A DNA stretch of 64,000 bases from Oceanihabitans sp. 2_MG-2023 (GCF_030547245.1 NZ_JAUOQT010000002.1:579236-643235); one strand, 5' to 3'; counted from the first letter of the stretch, positions 18,837-28,224 are shown. The notes: generated by a model not told the origin, from the letters alone. Numbers and translations are program-made.

Positions 18837-19505
18837 TTATGGATTTAATATTTTTTCAAATGTTGCTCTAGACTGACTACCATAAATACCATCTACATCA
18901 ATATTTCTCTCCTTCTGAAATGAAATAAGAGCTGTTTCGGTTTTAGGTCCAAAAACACCATCTGCACTTCCAGTTAAGTAATTTAGTTTAATAAGTATTT
19001 TCTGTAATAGCTTTACATTTTCACTACTATCTCCTTTTCGTAAATAACCAGTAGGGATTTCTATGTCTTCTTCTAAATCATCTGTTAAACTTCTAAATTC
19101 AATAATTCGATCTAACGTAAAGGTTTGAATATTTACCTCATCATTTTGATTTCCTCCAAGACAATAAATAGATTTTCCACTTTTAGTATATCCTAAAAAA
19201 AATCCAACATGTCCAAAAAGACTATTAATATCTGTACGCCAAAAAACAACGATATCTCCAGGCTGCGGCCAATCGGTTTTTTTTCCAACCTTTAACCAAC
19301 TTCTAGCCATTGCACTATTAGACATTTCTAAATTAGCCTGCAAAGCAACCCAATTAGCAAAAATGCTACACCAAGCAACCTCATCATTACCAAAATCTAA
19401 ACCAGTCATTTCCTGGTATTCTAAAATACGTTCATTGTGTGCAGAACCACTAATTTCTTTTTGGCCTAATTCACCAAAAGCTATTTTTAAAGTATCACCT
19501 AACAT
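18837..19505 (-). CDS. TIGR02594-type cell-wall amidase/endopeptidase with peptidoglycan-binding domain
   Basis: A 222-residue putative peptidoglycan hydrolase. The N-terminal NlpC/P60-CHAP-like domain (about 1-130) has the probable catalytic Cys46 in 'VAWCSIFANWV' and His99 in 'FGHVGFFLGY'. A C-terminal PG_binding_1 domain (about 152-220) shows 'LRKGDSSENVKLLQKILIKLNYL', 'GVFGPKTETALISFQ' and 'DGIYGSQSRATFEKIL'. No signal peptide or membrane segment is visible, which resembles phage endolysins and contractile-system lysins, but no phage genes are nearby. It is the only minus-strand gene in the first 48 kb and sits exactly between the two polysaccharide loci. Its upstream region is shared with the divergent PL7 promoter. 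Confidence 0.8.
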   Translation of the reverse strand: MLGDTLKIAFGELGQKEISGSAHNERILEYQEMTGLDFGNDEVAWCSIFANWVALQANLEMSNSAMARSWLKVGKKTDWPQPGDIVVFWRTDINSLFGHVGFFLGYTKSGKSIYCLGGNQNDEVNIQTFTLDRIIEFRSLTDDLEEDIEIPTGYLRKGDSSENVKLLQKILIKLNYLTGSADGVFGPKTETALISFQKERNIDVDGIYGSQSRATFEKILNP

Positions 19506-19626
19506 AATTATTAAAATTAAAAATTAATATGATGCTATTAAATCTATTAGGGAAGAAATACTGGAAATAAATTTAGCAAAAATATATATCAATTAATGCT
19601 ATATGTCAATTTAATTTGATAAAAAC

Positions 19627-19678
19627 TTGCGAATTAAATAAATATTTATATTTTTGGTAAACCAATCTGGTTAACCAA
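19627..19678 (+). promoter_or_regulatory. Promoter and double GntR-type operator, copy 1 (before PL7)
   Basis: The TTG at 19627-19629 and the -7 box TATTTTTG at 19649-19656 are 19 bp apart, matching the Bacteroidota promoter form. Overlapping the end of the -7 box is a double box, TTGGTAAACCAA (19654-19665) followed by TCTGGTTAACCAA (19666-19678). The boxes repeat with a 13-bp period. The arms TTGGT-N2-ACCAA equal those known for ExuR/UxuR hexuronate regulators. Binding here would block initiation, so repression is the likely mode. Confidence 0.85.
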
Positions 19679-19702
19679 TTTTTTATTATTTATTTATTTT
19701 TC

Positions 19703-20638
19703 ATGAGAATAGCAGACAAATTCTATACCTTACAACTAGCTACAATTCTATGTGTGGTTCTTTTTTTTAGTTGTACGAATAATGAAGATGCATCAGATAA
19801 CGCTGAAATAATAGATGAAATTATTGATAATCAAGAAGAAGAAGAAGAAGAAACTATAGAATATGCAGATATTGATTTCTCTAATTGGAAAGTTACACTA
19901 CCTGTAGATAATGATAATAATGGTGGTCCAGATGAATATCAACCTTTGCAATTAATAAATCTTGGATACCAAACATTAGAACCTGTACAACCATATATGT
20001 ATGATGACATAACAGATGGTTCCTTAGTCTTCTATACTTTTCCAGATGTTTCCACCACAAATAGCTCGTACTCTAGAACAGAATTGAGAGAACTAATAAA
20101 CCCAAGTAATTCTAGAGAAAACTGGACATTATTAGAAGGTGGTGAAATGACAGGTCGCTTAAAAGTAGATGCTGTTTCTGCAAATGCTACATCTAGTGAT
20201 GACTATCATAAAGTAATCGTTATGCAAATTCATGGTGTCCTTTCTCAAGAAGATATGGATATACATGGTTTTTCATCTAACAATGGCCCTCCACTTATAA
20301 AAATCTATTGGAAAGATGGTTATATATGGTCGCATAAAAAATCACTTATAGACGAATCTACAGATGGAGATGATTTACTTGAAACCTCTAGCAATACCTG
20401 GACAGACATTAAATTAAACTTAGGATATGTTGGGTTTGAAGCTTTTGATTTTAGAATTACTGCAAGCGATGCTAAAATAGAAGTACAATTAAATAACAAT
20501 GCAGCACACGTATATCAAGACGTAAGTCTAAACAAATGGCCTTATGAAAACTACTTTAAGGCAGGGAATTATTTAAACTCAACACATGCAGACGCTTTTT
20601 CTTATATAAAATACTATAATTTATCTATTACTCACTAA
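19703..20638 (+). CDS. PL7 alginate lyase, lipoprotein
   Basis: Alginate lyase cleaving by beta-elimination. Lipobox cysteine C24 ('LFFSC') is followed by an acidic linker with six consecutive glutamates, which holds the enzyme away from the membrane and suggests surface display. The PL7 catalytic cleft motifs are all present: 'SRTELRE' (124-130), 'QIH' (175-177) and 'YFKAGNY' (284-290). The 311-residue length fits a single-domain PL7. It has its own promoter-operator and is followed by tandem hairpins, so it is probably expressed mainly as a single-gene transcript with read-through into PL6. It most resembles the PL7 at 41375 in its N-terminal 'DFSNWKVTLP' and C-terminal half. G/M preference cannot be told from sequence by eye. 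Confidence 0.93.
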   Translation: MRIADKFYTLQLATILCVVLFFSCTNNEDASDNAEIIDEIIDNQEEEEEETIEYADIDFSNWKVTLPVDNDNNGGPDEYQPLQLINLGYQTLEPVQPYMYDDITDGSLVFYTFPDVSTTNSSYSRTELRELINPSNSRENWTLLEGGEMTGRLKVDAVSANATSSDDYHKVIVMQIHGVLSQEDMDIHGFSSNNGPPLIKIYWKDGYIWSHKKSLIDESTDGDDLLETSSNTWTDIKLNLGYVGFEAFDFRITASDAKIEVQLNNNAAHVYQDVSLNKWPYENYFKAGNYLNSTHADAFSYIKYYNLSITH

Positions 20639-20643
20639 AGAAT

Positions 20644-20695
20644 GATTTGAATGTAGTCAAATCAAAAAGCCTTTTGTATTTTTAAAAAGGCTTTT
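20644..20695 (+). terminator. Tandem hairpins with terminator between PL7 and PL6
   Basis: A 7-bp hairpin (GATTTGA 20644-20650 with TCAAATC 20657-20663) is followed at once by a stronger stem (AAAAGCCTTTT 20665-20675 with AAAAGGCTTTT 20685-20695) ending in T's. Only 33 bp remain before the PL6 start, too little for a full separate promoter, so partial termination inside the operon is likely. Confidence 0.75.
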
Positions 20696-20728
20696 ATATT
20701 TTAAAGACATCTAACACATTACAATGCA

Positions 20729-23035
20729 ATGAAAAAAATAATATTAAGTTTCAATTTATGCTTCTTACTAATGACCTGTAGTAATCTAGAAGTTACCAAT
20801 TCTACTAGAGTCTCCAATATCGACGAACTAAATACTGCCATTAAAAATAGTGAAGCAGGAGACAACATTGTTTTAACAAATGGTATTTGGAAAGATGTTG
20901 AAATAAAATTTACAGGAAAAGGAACAAAAGAAAATCCTATTACTTTATCGGCCGAAACAGCTGGAAAAGTTTTTATAGAAGGGGTTTCTAATCTAGCTAT
21001 TAGTGGAGATTATTTAGAAGTAAGTGGTTTGTTTTTTAGAAATGGACATGCTCCATCTCAAAATGTAATAGCATTTAGAACGAGTCCTAAAGAGGTAGCA
21101 AACCATTGTAAAGTTACAAATTGTGTGATTCTAGACTTTAATAATCTAGAACGTGATCAAGATAATCTTTGGGTGCAACTTTACGGAAAGCATAACGAGT
21201 TAAGTAACTGCTATATTGCTGGAAAAACAAATGGAGGACCAACATTGAGAGTGGATTTAAAAGGAAATCAAAGTATTAGAAACTATCATAAAATCATAAA
21301 TAACCATTTTGGACCAAGGCCAAGAAAAGGTGGGGCAAGAGGTGAAACTATTCAGTTAGGAAGTAGCTTTACATCCATGTCACCAAGTAATACTTTAATT
21401 GCAAATAATTTATTTGAAGAGTGTAATGGTGAAGTTGAAATAATTTCAAGTAAAACCAATTTTAATATTATTAAAAACAATATTTTTTATAAAAGTGAAG
21501 GATCTGTAGTAACGCGTCACGGAAATTATGTTGCAGTAGATGGAAACTATTTTATTGGCGATGGTAAGAATGATCAATTTGGAGGAATTAGAATTATTAA
21601 CACAGGACATTGGATTACAAACAACTTGTTTTATAAAATAAAAGGTAAGAATTTTAGAAGTCCAATTGCAATTATGAACGGAATTCCAAAGTCACCATTA
21701 AACAGATATAACCAAGTTACAGATGTTGTAGTTGCATACAATACCTTTGTTGATTCAGACTCTCCATGGCAATTTGGTGTTGGACAAAACCTTTCGCAAG
21801 CAGATGTTTTGCCTAAATCAGAAATTAGATCTGCTAGAGCATTAAGAACAGAAGTTGTAAATAATATAATATATAATTCTGTTGGTAATGCTAATCCAAT
21901 TATAGAACATGATAAAGCTGATGGCGTAACCTTTGCAAGTAACATTATCGATAATAATGGTGTCGAAATTGAAAACAATCATGGTTTAATTTCTAAAGAA
22001 CTAACGTTAACAGATATAGGAACAGCACTTGCTGTACCAACATCTGGTTTTGATGATATTGAAATTTATAATGGATTTGATTTTGAAACAATTACAGAGG
22101 ATTTAATAGGAAACTCCAGAAGTAAATCAAATCAAATTGGCGCAATTTTAAATACAGGAAATATTAGTTTAGATCTTTTGGATAAAACTAAATATGGTGC
22201 AGATTGGTTTTCAAACGAAGTGGAAGCAAAAGACCCAAAAACACATACAGTAGCTAATTCTGCGGAATTAAATACCAAACTAAAAGAAGCAGAAAGTGGA
22301 GATATTATTGATTTAACAGAAGGAGTATTTCAAGTTTCAAATTCTTTAGTAATAAACAAAACAATTACTATTCAATCTAAAAATAAAGCTGAAATTGTTT
22401 ATTCAGGAGCAGCAGAAACTCCAGCTTTTTCATTGCAACCTTACGGAAAGCTAACCTTAAAAGGAATTAAACTAAAAGGAAACAATACAAACTATGCTTT
22501 TGCAAGTTTAAAAAAGAACATGTCTAATCACTTTGGGTTAGATGTTCTAGATTCAGAAATCAGTAATTTCAACTATGCGTTAAGAGTATATAAACAATCT
22601 TTTTCTGAAGAAATTGCCTTTAAAAACACCTCGATTTCTAATTGCGAAAACGGAATTGAATTATCTGAAGAAACAAACGATAGAGGTGATTACAACACAG
22701 AGTACTTAACCATCGATAATTGTCAATTTACGAATGTAAAACAAAATGTTATAGATTATTATAGAGGCGGATACGATGAGTCTACCATTGGCGGAAACCT
22801 TTTAGTTACAAATAGCACATTTACCAATTGTGGTGCAAAAGAGAAAAACAAAAGGCTATTAAATCATAATGGTATTGTAAATGTAAATATTACGAAGAAC
22901 ACATTTAAAAATAATAAAGTACAATTTGTATCTATTCTTTGGGGAGCCAAAAATAATGTAGCATCAGAAAACAACTTAATGGATTCTGGACAAATAAAAA
23001 CCGAAGAAAATTTAGTAATGAAACTCATGTATTAA
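20729..23035 (+). CDS. PL6 alginate lyase (two-part beta-helix), lipoprotein
   Basis: Parallel beta-helix alginate lyase of the chondroitinase-B type. Lipobox C17 ('LLMTC'), then the PL6 domain from about residue 27 ('ELNTAIKNSEAGDNIVLTNGIW'-type start). The active-site lysine K242 lies in 'VEIISSK' and the arginine R263 in 'VVTRHGN', with 'GGARGETIQLG' in the calcium-site region. The C-terminal part (about 500-768) restarts a 'ELNTKLKEAESGDIIDL' beta-helix and makes it a two-part PL6 of 768 residues, longer than single-domain forms. It is paralogous to the PL6 at 30500. Only 1 bp separates its stop from the next start, so translation is probably coupled. Confidence 0.93.
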   Translation: MKKIILSFNLCFLLMTCSNLEVTNSTRVSNIDELNTAIKNSEAGDNIVLTNGIWKDVEIKFTGKGTKENPITLSAETAGKVFIEGVSNLAISGDYLEVSGLFFRNGHAPSQNVIAFRTSPKEVANHCKVTNCVILDFNNLERDQDNLWVQLYGKHNELSNCYIAGKTNGGPTLRVDLKGNQSIRNYHKIINNHFGPRPRKGGARGETIQLGSSFTSMSPSNTLIANNLFEECNGEVEIISSKTNFNIIKNNIFYKSEGSVVTRHGNYVAVDGNYFIGDGKNDQFGGIRIINTGHWITNNLFYKIKGKNFRSPIAIMNGIPKSPLNRYNQVTDVVVAYNTFVDSDSPWQFGVGQNLSQADVLPKSEIRSARALRTEVVNNIIYNSVGNANPIIEHDKADGVTFASNIIDNNGVEIENNHGLISKELTLTDIGTALAVPTSGFDDIEIYNGFDFETITEDLIGNSRSKSNQIGAILNTGNISLDLLDKTKYGADWFSNEVEAKDPKTHTVANSAELNTKLKEAESGDIIDLTEGVFQVSNSLVINKTITIQSKNKAEIVYSGAAETPAFSLQPYGKLTLKGIKLKGNNTNYAFASLKKNMSNHFGLDVLDSEISNFNYALRVYKQSFSEEIAFKNTSISNCENGIELSEETNDRGDYNTEYLTIDNCQFTNVKQNVIDYYRGGYDESTIGGNLLVTNSTFTNCGAKEKNKRLLNHNGIVNVNITKNTFKNNKVQFVSILWGAKNNVASENNLMDSGQIKTEENLVMKLMY

Positions 23036-23036
23036 T

Positions 23037-25259
23037 ATGAAAAATCTAACGCTATTTTTTTTGTTTTTTCTTGTCTGGTTTCAAAATGTTGATGCACAAA
23101 CAATACCATCTAATGAAATAATAGATAATGATAAATTATTTTCTTATTTAACTAAAACAGTCCAAAATAGTTTAATATCTAATGGAGCAACTTCTCAAGT
23201 AGATCTAGCGAAATACTTTCGCACAAAATTTAGTGAACGTTATTTCTATAATTGGAAAAATAACAATAAACGATTCCAAGAATACACAAAGCTATACCCA
23301 GAATCTAAAGCAAAACATACAGCAAGAGCACTAGATCACTTGGCAAAATTTCCAGCAGAAGCACAATGGAAACTGCCTTTTAATTACCAAAACGGAGAAC
23401 CTGTAAACGCTTATGCTTTACGTCATTTAGCAAGGCAACATAAAATGATAGATATCGGTTATTATTATTTCTATCAAAACAAAGACGAACAGTATTTAGA
23501 TTATTTTACCAATCAAATGGCATCTTTAAATACTGCTTTAGCCAATAATAAATATGAAAGTATTGAAGATGGAAATGGCGTTTATGAAGCCTTTCGTTCT
23601 GGATACCGCATTATCAATTGGTTACAATTACATAATTTGTTTTTAGGAGAATCTGGTTACTCAGACAAAGAACAATTAGTTACTATTGCTACATTTTTAC
23701 AACACGCTCAACATTTGTACCAACGCAACCAAGAATTCAAATCTGGTAATCACCAAACACGAGGCTTATGTGCTTTAGCAATGCTTTCTATTATACTGCA
23801 AGATTTTGAAGGAACAGAGCTTTGGTACAACCATGCCATGAAACTTTTAGGAGAACATTTAGATAAAGAAATAAACCCTGATGGCTTTCAATTTGAACGC
23901 ACAATTCACTACCACATGAGTGATATTGGCACCTACTTTTATGTATATCAATTAGCTAAAAAAAGCAACACTCCTATCCTTCCTGTTTGGAAAAACAAAT
24001 TAGAGTCTCTTTTCACAACACTTGTAAAAATTGCTTATCCAGATAAATCTGCACCTGTTTTATCTGATGATACAGACACACCTTGGGCAGAAAAAAATGA
24101 TATTTCTGGAGCTATGACTTTAGGATATCTACTATTTGAAGATCCCGAAATAGGATATTTTGCAAATAATAAATTAAGCACAAAATTCTATTGGAATGCA
24201 AGTGCTTCACAATTAGATAAATTAAAAAACATACAAGCTGTTCCGCCAAAAGAATTATCCTACGTTTTTCCAGACACAGGCTATTATATTATGCGTGAAG
24301 GTTGGAACAAAAAAGACAACATGTTAGTAATTTCGGCAGATGTAGACGAACTAAAACCAGACCATCAACATGGTGACATATTAGGCATACAAGCAATGGC
24401 TAATGGTCAAGTAATTTTACCAAATTACCAAGTACGCTATTCCCTTAAAGATTTAGAGTTGTTTAAAAACTCTATGACTAAAAATGTTGCTTTAGTAGAT
24501 AATGAATTACAAGGAAAACAATACACAAGTAACAAAGGAGGAAGTGGTTTTGGTAAATTTAAAAACCTTCCAGAAACAAAAAACATCACGTTTCTAACTA
24601 ATGGAAATTTAGAGGTTTTCGCAGGAAGTCATAACGGGTTTGAAAATATTGGTGTACAATATAGTAGACAGGTTATTTCTATAGATAATAGTTTTTGGAT
24701 TGTAAAAGATAATTTCACCTCTAAAACAAATCACGAATACAAACAAGTTTGGCAAGGTCATTATAGTTTAGAAAATGGTTCAGACTTATTACGCGCTTCT
24801 TTTATTAACGGTTCTGGTTTAGATATTTTTCAATTGCACAAAACAGACAATGTTTTAACCGATGGAGCAAGAGGAAAACAATGGGCTGTAGTTTCAAAAA
24901 AAGACACGAAAAACTTTAACTTTATAACCGTTTTATTTCCTTTTGAAACCTATGATAAACGAATAGACGAAACTTCAAAAGAAAAAGAATTTAATGGCTG
25001 GAAACTAAACGCTTCCAAATGGAAAACAAACAATCCTGAAGCTATTTCTTTAACAAAAGAAGATGTTTCCATATTCTTTTCGGTGAAAACATTAAAATTT
25101 GAAAACACCAAAATCACTTTTGAAAAAGAGGTGGATGTTCTTGTTAATTTTAAAAATGAAGACTTAATACTTCAACTACTTAACAAAAAAGAAGGAAAAG
25201 CGATTATAGAAAAAAATGGAGTTACTCAAACTATTAATTGCGCTTTCGAGAATAATTAA
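23037..25259 (+). CDS. Heparinase II/III-type polysaccharide lyase, probable alginate lyase (PL12/PL39-like)
   Basis: A 740-residue periplasmic lyase with a signal peptide ending near 'FQNVDAQ'. The N-terminal alpha/alpha toroid contains 'FKSGNHQTRGLCALAM' (N238-H239) and 'FERTIHYHMSDIGTYFY', which supply the usual Asn/His/Tyr catalytic set. The C-terminal heparinase II/III beta-sandwich begins near 405 with 'YYIMREGW' and has 'DHQHGDILGIQAMANGQ' (metal or structural histidines). It differs from the true PL17 at 32845. I place it in the heparinase II/III superfamily, with PL12 or PL39 the likeliest, and infer alginate or oligo-alginate as substrate from its position between PL6 and PL7. It starts directly after PL6 and is 12 bp before PL7. 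Confidence 0.8.
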   Translation: MKNLTLFFLFFLVWFQNVDAQTIPSNEIIDNDKLFSYLTKTVQNSLISNGATSQVDLAKYFRTKFSERYFYNWKNNNKRFQEYTKLYPESKAKHTARALDHLAKFPAEAQWKLPFNYQNGEPVNAYALRHLARQHKMIDIGYYYFYQNKDEQYLDYFTNQMASLNTALANNKYESIEDGNGVYEAFRSGYRIINWLQLHNLFLGESGYSDKEQLVTIATFLQHAQHLYQRNQEFKSGNHQTRGLCALAMLSIILQDFEGTELWYNHAMKLLGEHLDKEINPDGFQFERTIHYHMSDIGTYFYVYQLAKKSNTPILPVWKNKLESLFTTLVKIAYPDKSAPVLSDDTDTPWAEKNDISGAMTLGYLLFEDPEIGYFANNKLSTKFYWNASASQLDKLKNIQAVPPKELSYVFPDTGYYIMREGWNKKDNMLVISADVDELKPDHQHGDILGIQAMANGQVILPNYQVRYSLKDLELFKNSMTKNVALVDNELQGKQYTSNKGGSGFGKFKNLPETKNITFLTNGNLEVFAGSHNGFENIGVQYSRQVISIDNSFWIVKDNFTSKTNHEYKQVWQGHYSLENGSDLLRASFINGSGLDIFQLHKTDNVLTDGARGKQWAVVSKKDTKNFNFITVLFPFETYDKRIDETSKEKEFNGWKLNASKWKTNNPEAISLTKEDVSIFFSVKTLKFENTKITFEKEVDVLVNFKNEDLILQLLNKKEGKAIIEKNGVTQTINCAFENN

Positions 25260-25271
25260 AATAAATAGAAA

Positions 25272-26297
25272 ATGAAAAAAGCAATATTTACATTAGTTAC
25301 GTTTTTAATAATAGTTGCTTGTAAAAACAATTCTAAAACAACTACAAACACAGATGCTTCTGGAAAAACGGAAGATGCTACAAAATACCCAAGCGATGTG
25401 ATTCCTTTTATGGAAAAATGGAAAATCCTTTTAGGAGATGGCACATATAAAGACGATTTAGTAAATTATAAAAAAGACGATTTCTTTTATGTTGAAAATG
25501 ACGGAGAAACAAACTGGGTAGTTTACAAAACACCTAATTCTGGTATTACCTCAAGAACTTCAAGCAATACAAGAACCGAACTAGGTGAAAAAGCACATTG
25601 GATTCCTGAAACTGGAGGAAAACTAACTGGCACACTAAAAGTACAACATGTTTCTACAACAGGAAATGCAAATATACCTTCCTCATATGCTGTAGTTATC
25701 GGACAAATTCATAGTGACGAAGGTCATGAAAACGAACCATTAAAAATATACTACAAGAAATTCCCAGGTCATACTAAAGGATCTGTATTTTGGAACTATG
25801 AAATAAATACTGTTGGCGAGGATAATTCTGGAAGATGGGATTACTCAACAGCGGTTTGGGGTTACGACTTTTCCGTTGTTGGCAAAGATGCATCTACAGC
25901 GCCCGAAGAACCAAAAGATGGTATTGAATTGGGTGAAGAATTTAGCTACGAAGTAAATGTTTATAAAGGTGTTATGTATCTAACATTTTCAAGTAAAGGT
26001 CACAAAACGATAACGTTCACCAAAAACTTGCTAAAATCAGATTTCTCAACAAAAGAAGATATTCCGCAACAAATTATAGACGTATATGCATCCAGAAGAA
26101 CAGTGAATGTAGAACGTGAAATTGCCTATGCAGGAGAAATAAATTACTTTAAACAAGGCGCTTATAACCAAGCTAATAGCAAAACAGGATCTAAAACATT
26201 TGATGGCAATATAGAAAAACAATATGCAAATGGAGCTTATACCGAAGTTTGGTTTAAAAAAGCTACTGTTGGCAAAGGAACAGCACCTAACCATTAA
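25272..26297 (+). CDS. PL7 alginate lyase, lipoprotein (divergent from the other two)
   Basis: Alginate lyase with lipobox C17 ('IIVAC') and a short polar linker. The PL7 motifs are 'NTRTELGE' (100-106; glycine replaces the usual second arginine of RTELR), 'IGQIH' (143-147) and the full 'YFKQGAYNQ' (292-300). The protein is more like classical PL7 enzymes than the PL7s at 19703 and 41375, which end in 'YFKAGNY', so it probably belongs to another subfamily and has a different cleavage preference or mode. It follows the heparinase-type lyase by 12 bp, and its stop lies 11 bp before the TTG start of the kinase fusion, which implies one transcript. Confidence 0.93.
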   Translation: MKKAIFTLVTFLIIVACKNNSKTTTNTDASGKTEDATKYPSDVIPFMEKWKILLGDGTYKDDLVNYKKDDFFYVENDGETNWVVYKTPNSGITSRTSSNTRTELGEKAHWIPETGGKLTGTLKVQHVSTTGNANIPSSYAVVIGQIHSDEGHENEPLKIYYKKFPGHTKGSVFWNYEINTVGEDNSGRWDYSTAVWGYDFSVVGKDASTAPEEPKDGIELGEEFSYEVNVYKGVMYLTFSSKGHKTITFTKNLLKSDFSTKEDIPQQIIDVYASRRTVNVEREIAYAGEINYFKQGAYNQANSKTGSKTFDGNIEKQYANGAYTEVWFKKATVGKGTAPNH

Positions 26298-26308
26298 AAC
26301 GAAAATCA

Positions 26309-28192
26309 TTGAATAAAGTAATATTTGTAATGGGAGTTTCTGGTTGTGGAAAAAGCACAATAGGAAAATTACTTGCCCGAGAATTAGACATTCCTTTTTT
26401 TGATGGTGATGATTTCCACCCTGAAAGTAATATTAAAAAAATGTCTAACGGTCAAGCTTTAAATGATGAAGACAGACAAGGTTGGTTACAAACATTAAAC
26501 AATTTAGCCATAAAGCAACTCACAAAAAACAGTTGTGTTATTGTTTGCTCTGCTTTAAAACAAAAGTATCGTGAAACGTTAAGTCATACTATTAAAGAGA
26601 AAACAAAATGGGTACATCTATCTGGTTCTTTCGAACAGGTTTTAAAAAGATTAAATAACAGAGAGGGACATTTCATGCCTGCCGAGTTACTAAAGTCACA
26701 ATTTGAAACCTTAGAAACACCAGATGAAGCCATGAAAATAGACATTAAGATAACACCAGAAAATATTATTAAAAAAATAAAACAAGAATTAATGAAAACC
26801 TCAGAATTTGGATTATTTGGTTTAGGCGTTATGGGAAAAAGCCTATGTAGAAATTTAGCCAATAACGGATTTAAAATTTCTATGTTTAACAGACATGTTA
26901 ATGATGTTGAGGTAGATGTTGCTAAAAACTTTAAAGCAGAATATCCCGAATTAGCACAAGCAGAAGCTTACGATGATATTGCTGCTTTTGTTAATTCATT
27001 GCAACAACCAAGGCGCATTATGTTAATGGTTAATGCTGGAAAAACAATAGATTATGTTATTGAAGATTTACTGCCTCATCTGTCAAAAAATGACATCATT
27101 ATTGATGGTGGAAATTCTAATTATAAAAAAACGAAACAACGTAACGAATATTTAAAAACTAAAGGAATTCACTTTATTGGAACTGGAGTTTCTGGAGGTG
27201 AAGAAGGTGCTTTAAAAGGACCATCCATAATGCCCAGCGGAGATAAAGAAGCCTACAAAAAAATAGCTCCTTTTTTAGAAACTATATCTGCAAAAGACAA
27301 AAACGGCCTACCTTGTTGTACCTACGTTGGACCAGAAGGAAGCGGGCAATTTATTAAAATGGTGCATAATGGCGTGGAGTATGTAGAAATGCAATTACTA
27401 GCAGAAGTTGCAACGATTTTAGAATCTTTAGGTCAAAATCCAGATGCTATTGCTAACACTTTAAATAACTGGAAAGCAACTGCAGATAGTTATTTGTTAG
27501 AAATTACAACTGCAATTTTTCAAAAAAAAGAAGGAGACGATTGGTTAGTAAATAAAATATTAGATAAAGCTGGTAATAAAGGCACAGGAAACTGGACAAC
27601 CATAGCTTCAGCCGAACTTGGTGTCCCTAGCACATTAATCGCTTCTGCCCTATTTTCAAGATATATTTCGTTTTATAAAGAAGAGAGATTACAATTAAAC
27701 AAACTTTTTGAAAAAGGAAATACTTCGCAATTAAACCTAACAACTAACGAAATTTTAGAGGCTTACCAGTTTGCAAGAATTATTAATCACTATCAAGGTT
27801 TTAAATTAATTGCTGAAGCTTCAAACAAAATGGATTGGGATCTAAACCTAAGTGAAATAGCAAGAATATGGACTAATGGCTGTATAATTAGATCTACTTT
27901 AATGGAAGAATTGGTTGTAGTGTTTAAACAGACATCAAATATTTTAACCAATACAGAATTAATAAACACGGTTATTAAATACAAACCAGCTGCAAAAAAA
28001 GTAGTGTCACAATGCATACTTAATGATGTTGCAACACCAGCTCTGGCAGAAGCTATCCAATTTTTAAACGGAATTACAACAGCATATACCTCTGCAAATA
28101 TAATACAAGCACAACGTGATTACTTTGGAGCACACACCTATCAAAGATTAGATGATGCATCTGGAAAGAGCCATCACACGAACTGGAATTAA
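26309..28192 (+). CDS. Gluconokinase / 6-phosphogluconate dehydrogenase fusion
   Basis: A 627-residue cytoplasmic bifunctional enzyme. Residues 1-160 are a GntK-type gluconokinase with Walker A 'GVSGCGKST' (9-17), 'FDGDDFHPESNIKKMSNGQAL' and 'LKRLNNREGHFMP'. Residues 162-627 are a decarboxylating 6-phosphogluconate dehydrogenase with Rossmann 'GLFGLGVMG', 'FNRHV', 'GVSGGEEGALKGPSIMPSG', catalytic 'KMVHNGVEY' and the C-terminal 'DYFGAHTYQRLD'. Together they would turn gluconate into ribulose-5-phosphate, CO2 and reduced cofactor. The start is a TTG at 26309: the first ATG (26330) would remove the beta-strand before Walker A. A Met at residue 162 could give an independent dehydrogenase by internal initiation. 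Its place inside an alginate lyase operon is unexpected. Confidence 0.9.
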   Translation: MNKVIFVMGVSGCGKSTIGKLLARELDIPFFDGDDFHPESNIKKMSNGQALNDEDRQGWLQTLNNLAIKQLTKNSCVIVCSALKQKYRETLSHTIKEKTKWVHLSGSFEQVLKRLNNREGHFMPAELLKSQFETLETPDEAMKIDIKITPENIIKKIKQELMKTSEFGLFGLGVMGKSLCRNLANNGFKISMFNRHVNDVEVDVAKNFKAEYPELAQAEAYDDIAAFVNSLQQPRRIMLMVNAGKTIDYVIEDLLPHLSKNDIIIDGGNSNYKKTKQRNEYLKTKGIHFIGTGVSGGEEGALKGPSIMPSGDKEAYKKIAPFLETISAKDKNGLPCCTYVGPEGSGQFIKMVHNGVEYVEMQLLAEVATILESLGQNPDAIANTLNNWKATADSYLLEITTAIFQKKEGDDWLVNKILDKAGNKGTGNWTTIASAELGVPSTLIASALFSRYISFYKEERLQLNKLFEKGNTSQLNLTTNEILEAYQFARIINHYQGFKLIAEASNKMDWDLNLSEIARIWTNGCIIRSTLMEELVVVFKQTSNILTNTELINTVIKYKPAAKKVVSQCILNDVATPALAEAIQFLNGITTAYTSANIIQAQRDYFGAHTYQRLDDASGKSHHTNWN

Positions 28193-28224
28193 AACAAATA
28201 AAACAATAAAAACGATCTCATATT

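Noticed and set aside
18837..19505. Prophage remnant
   Set aside because: Only one endolysin-like gene is present; no integrase, structural genes or attachment-site repeats were seen around it.
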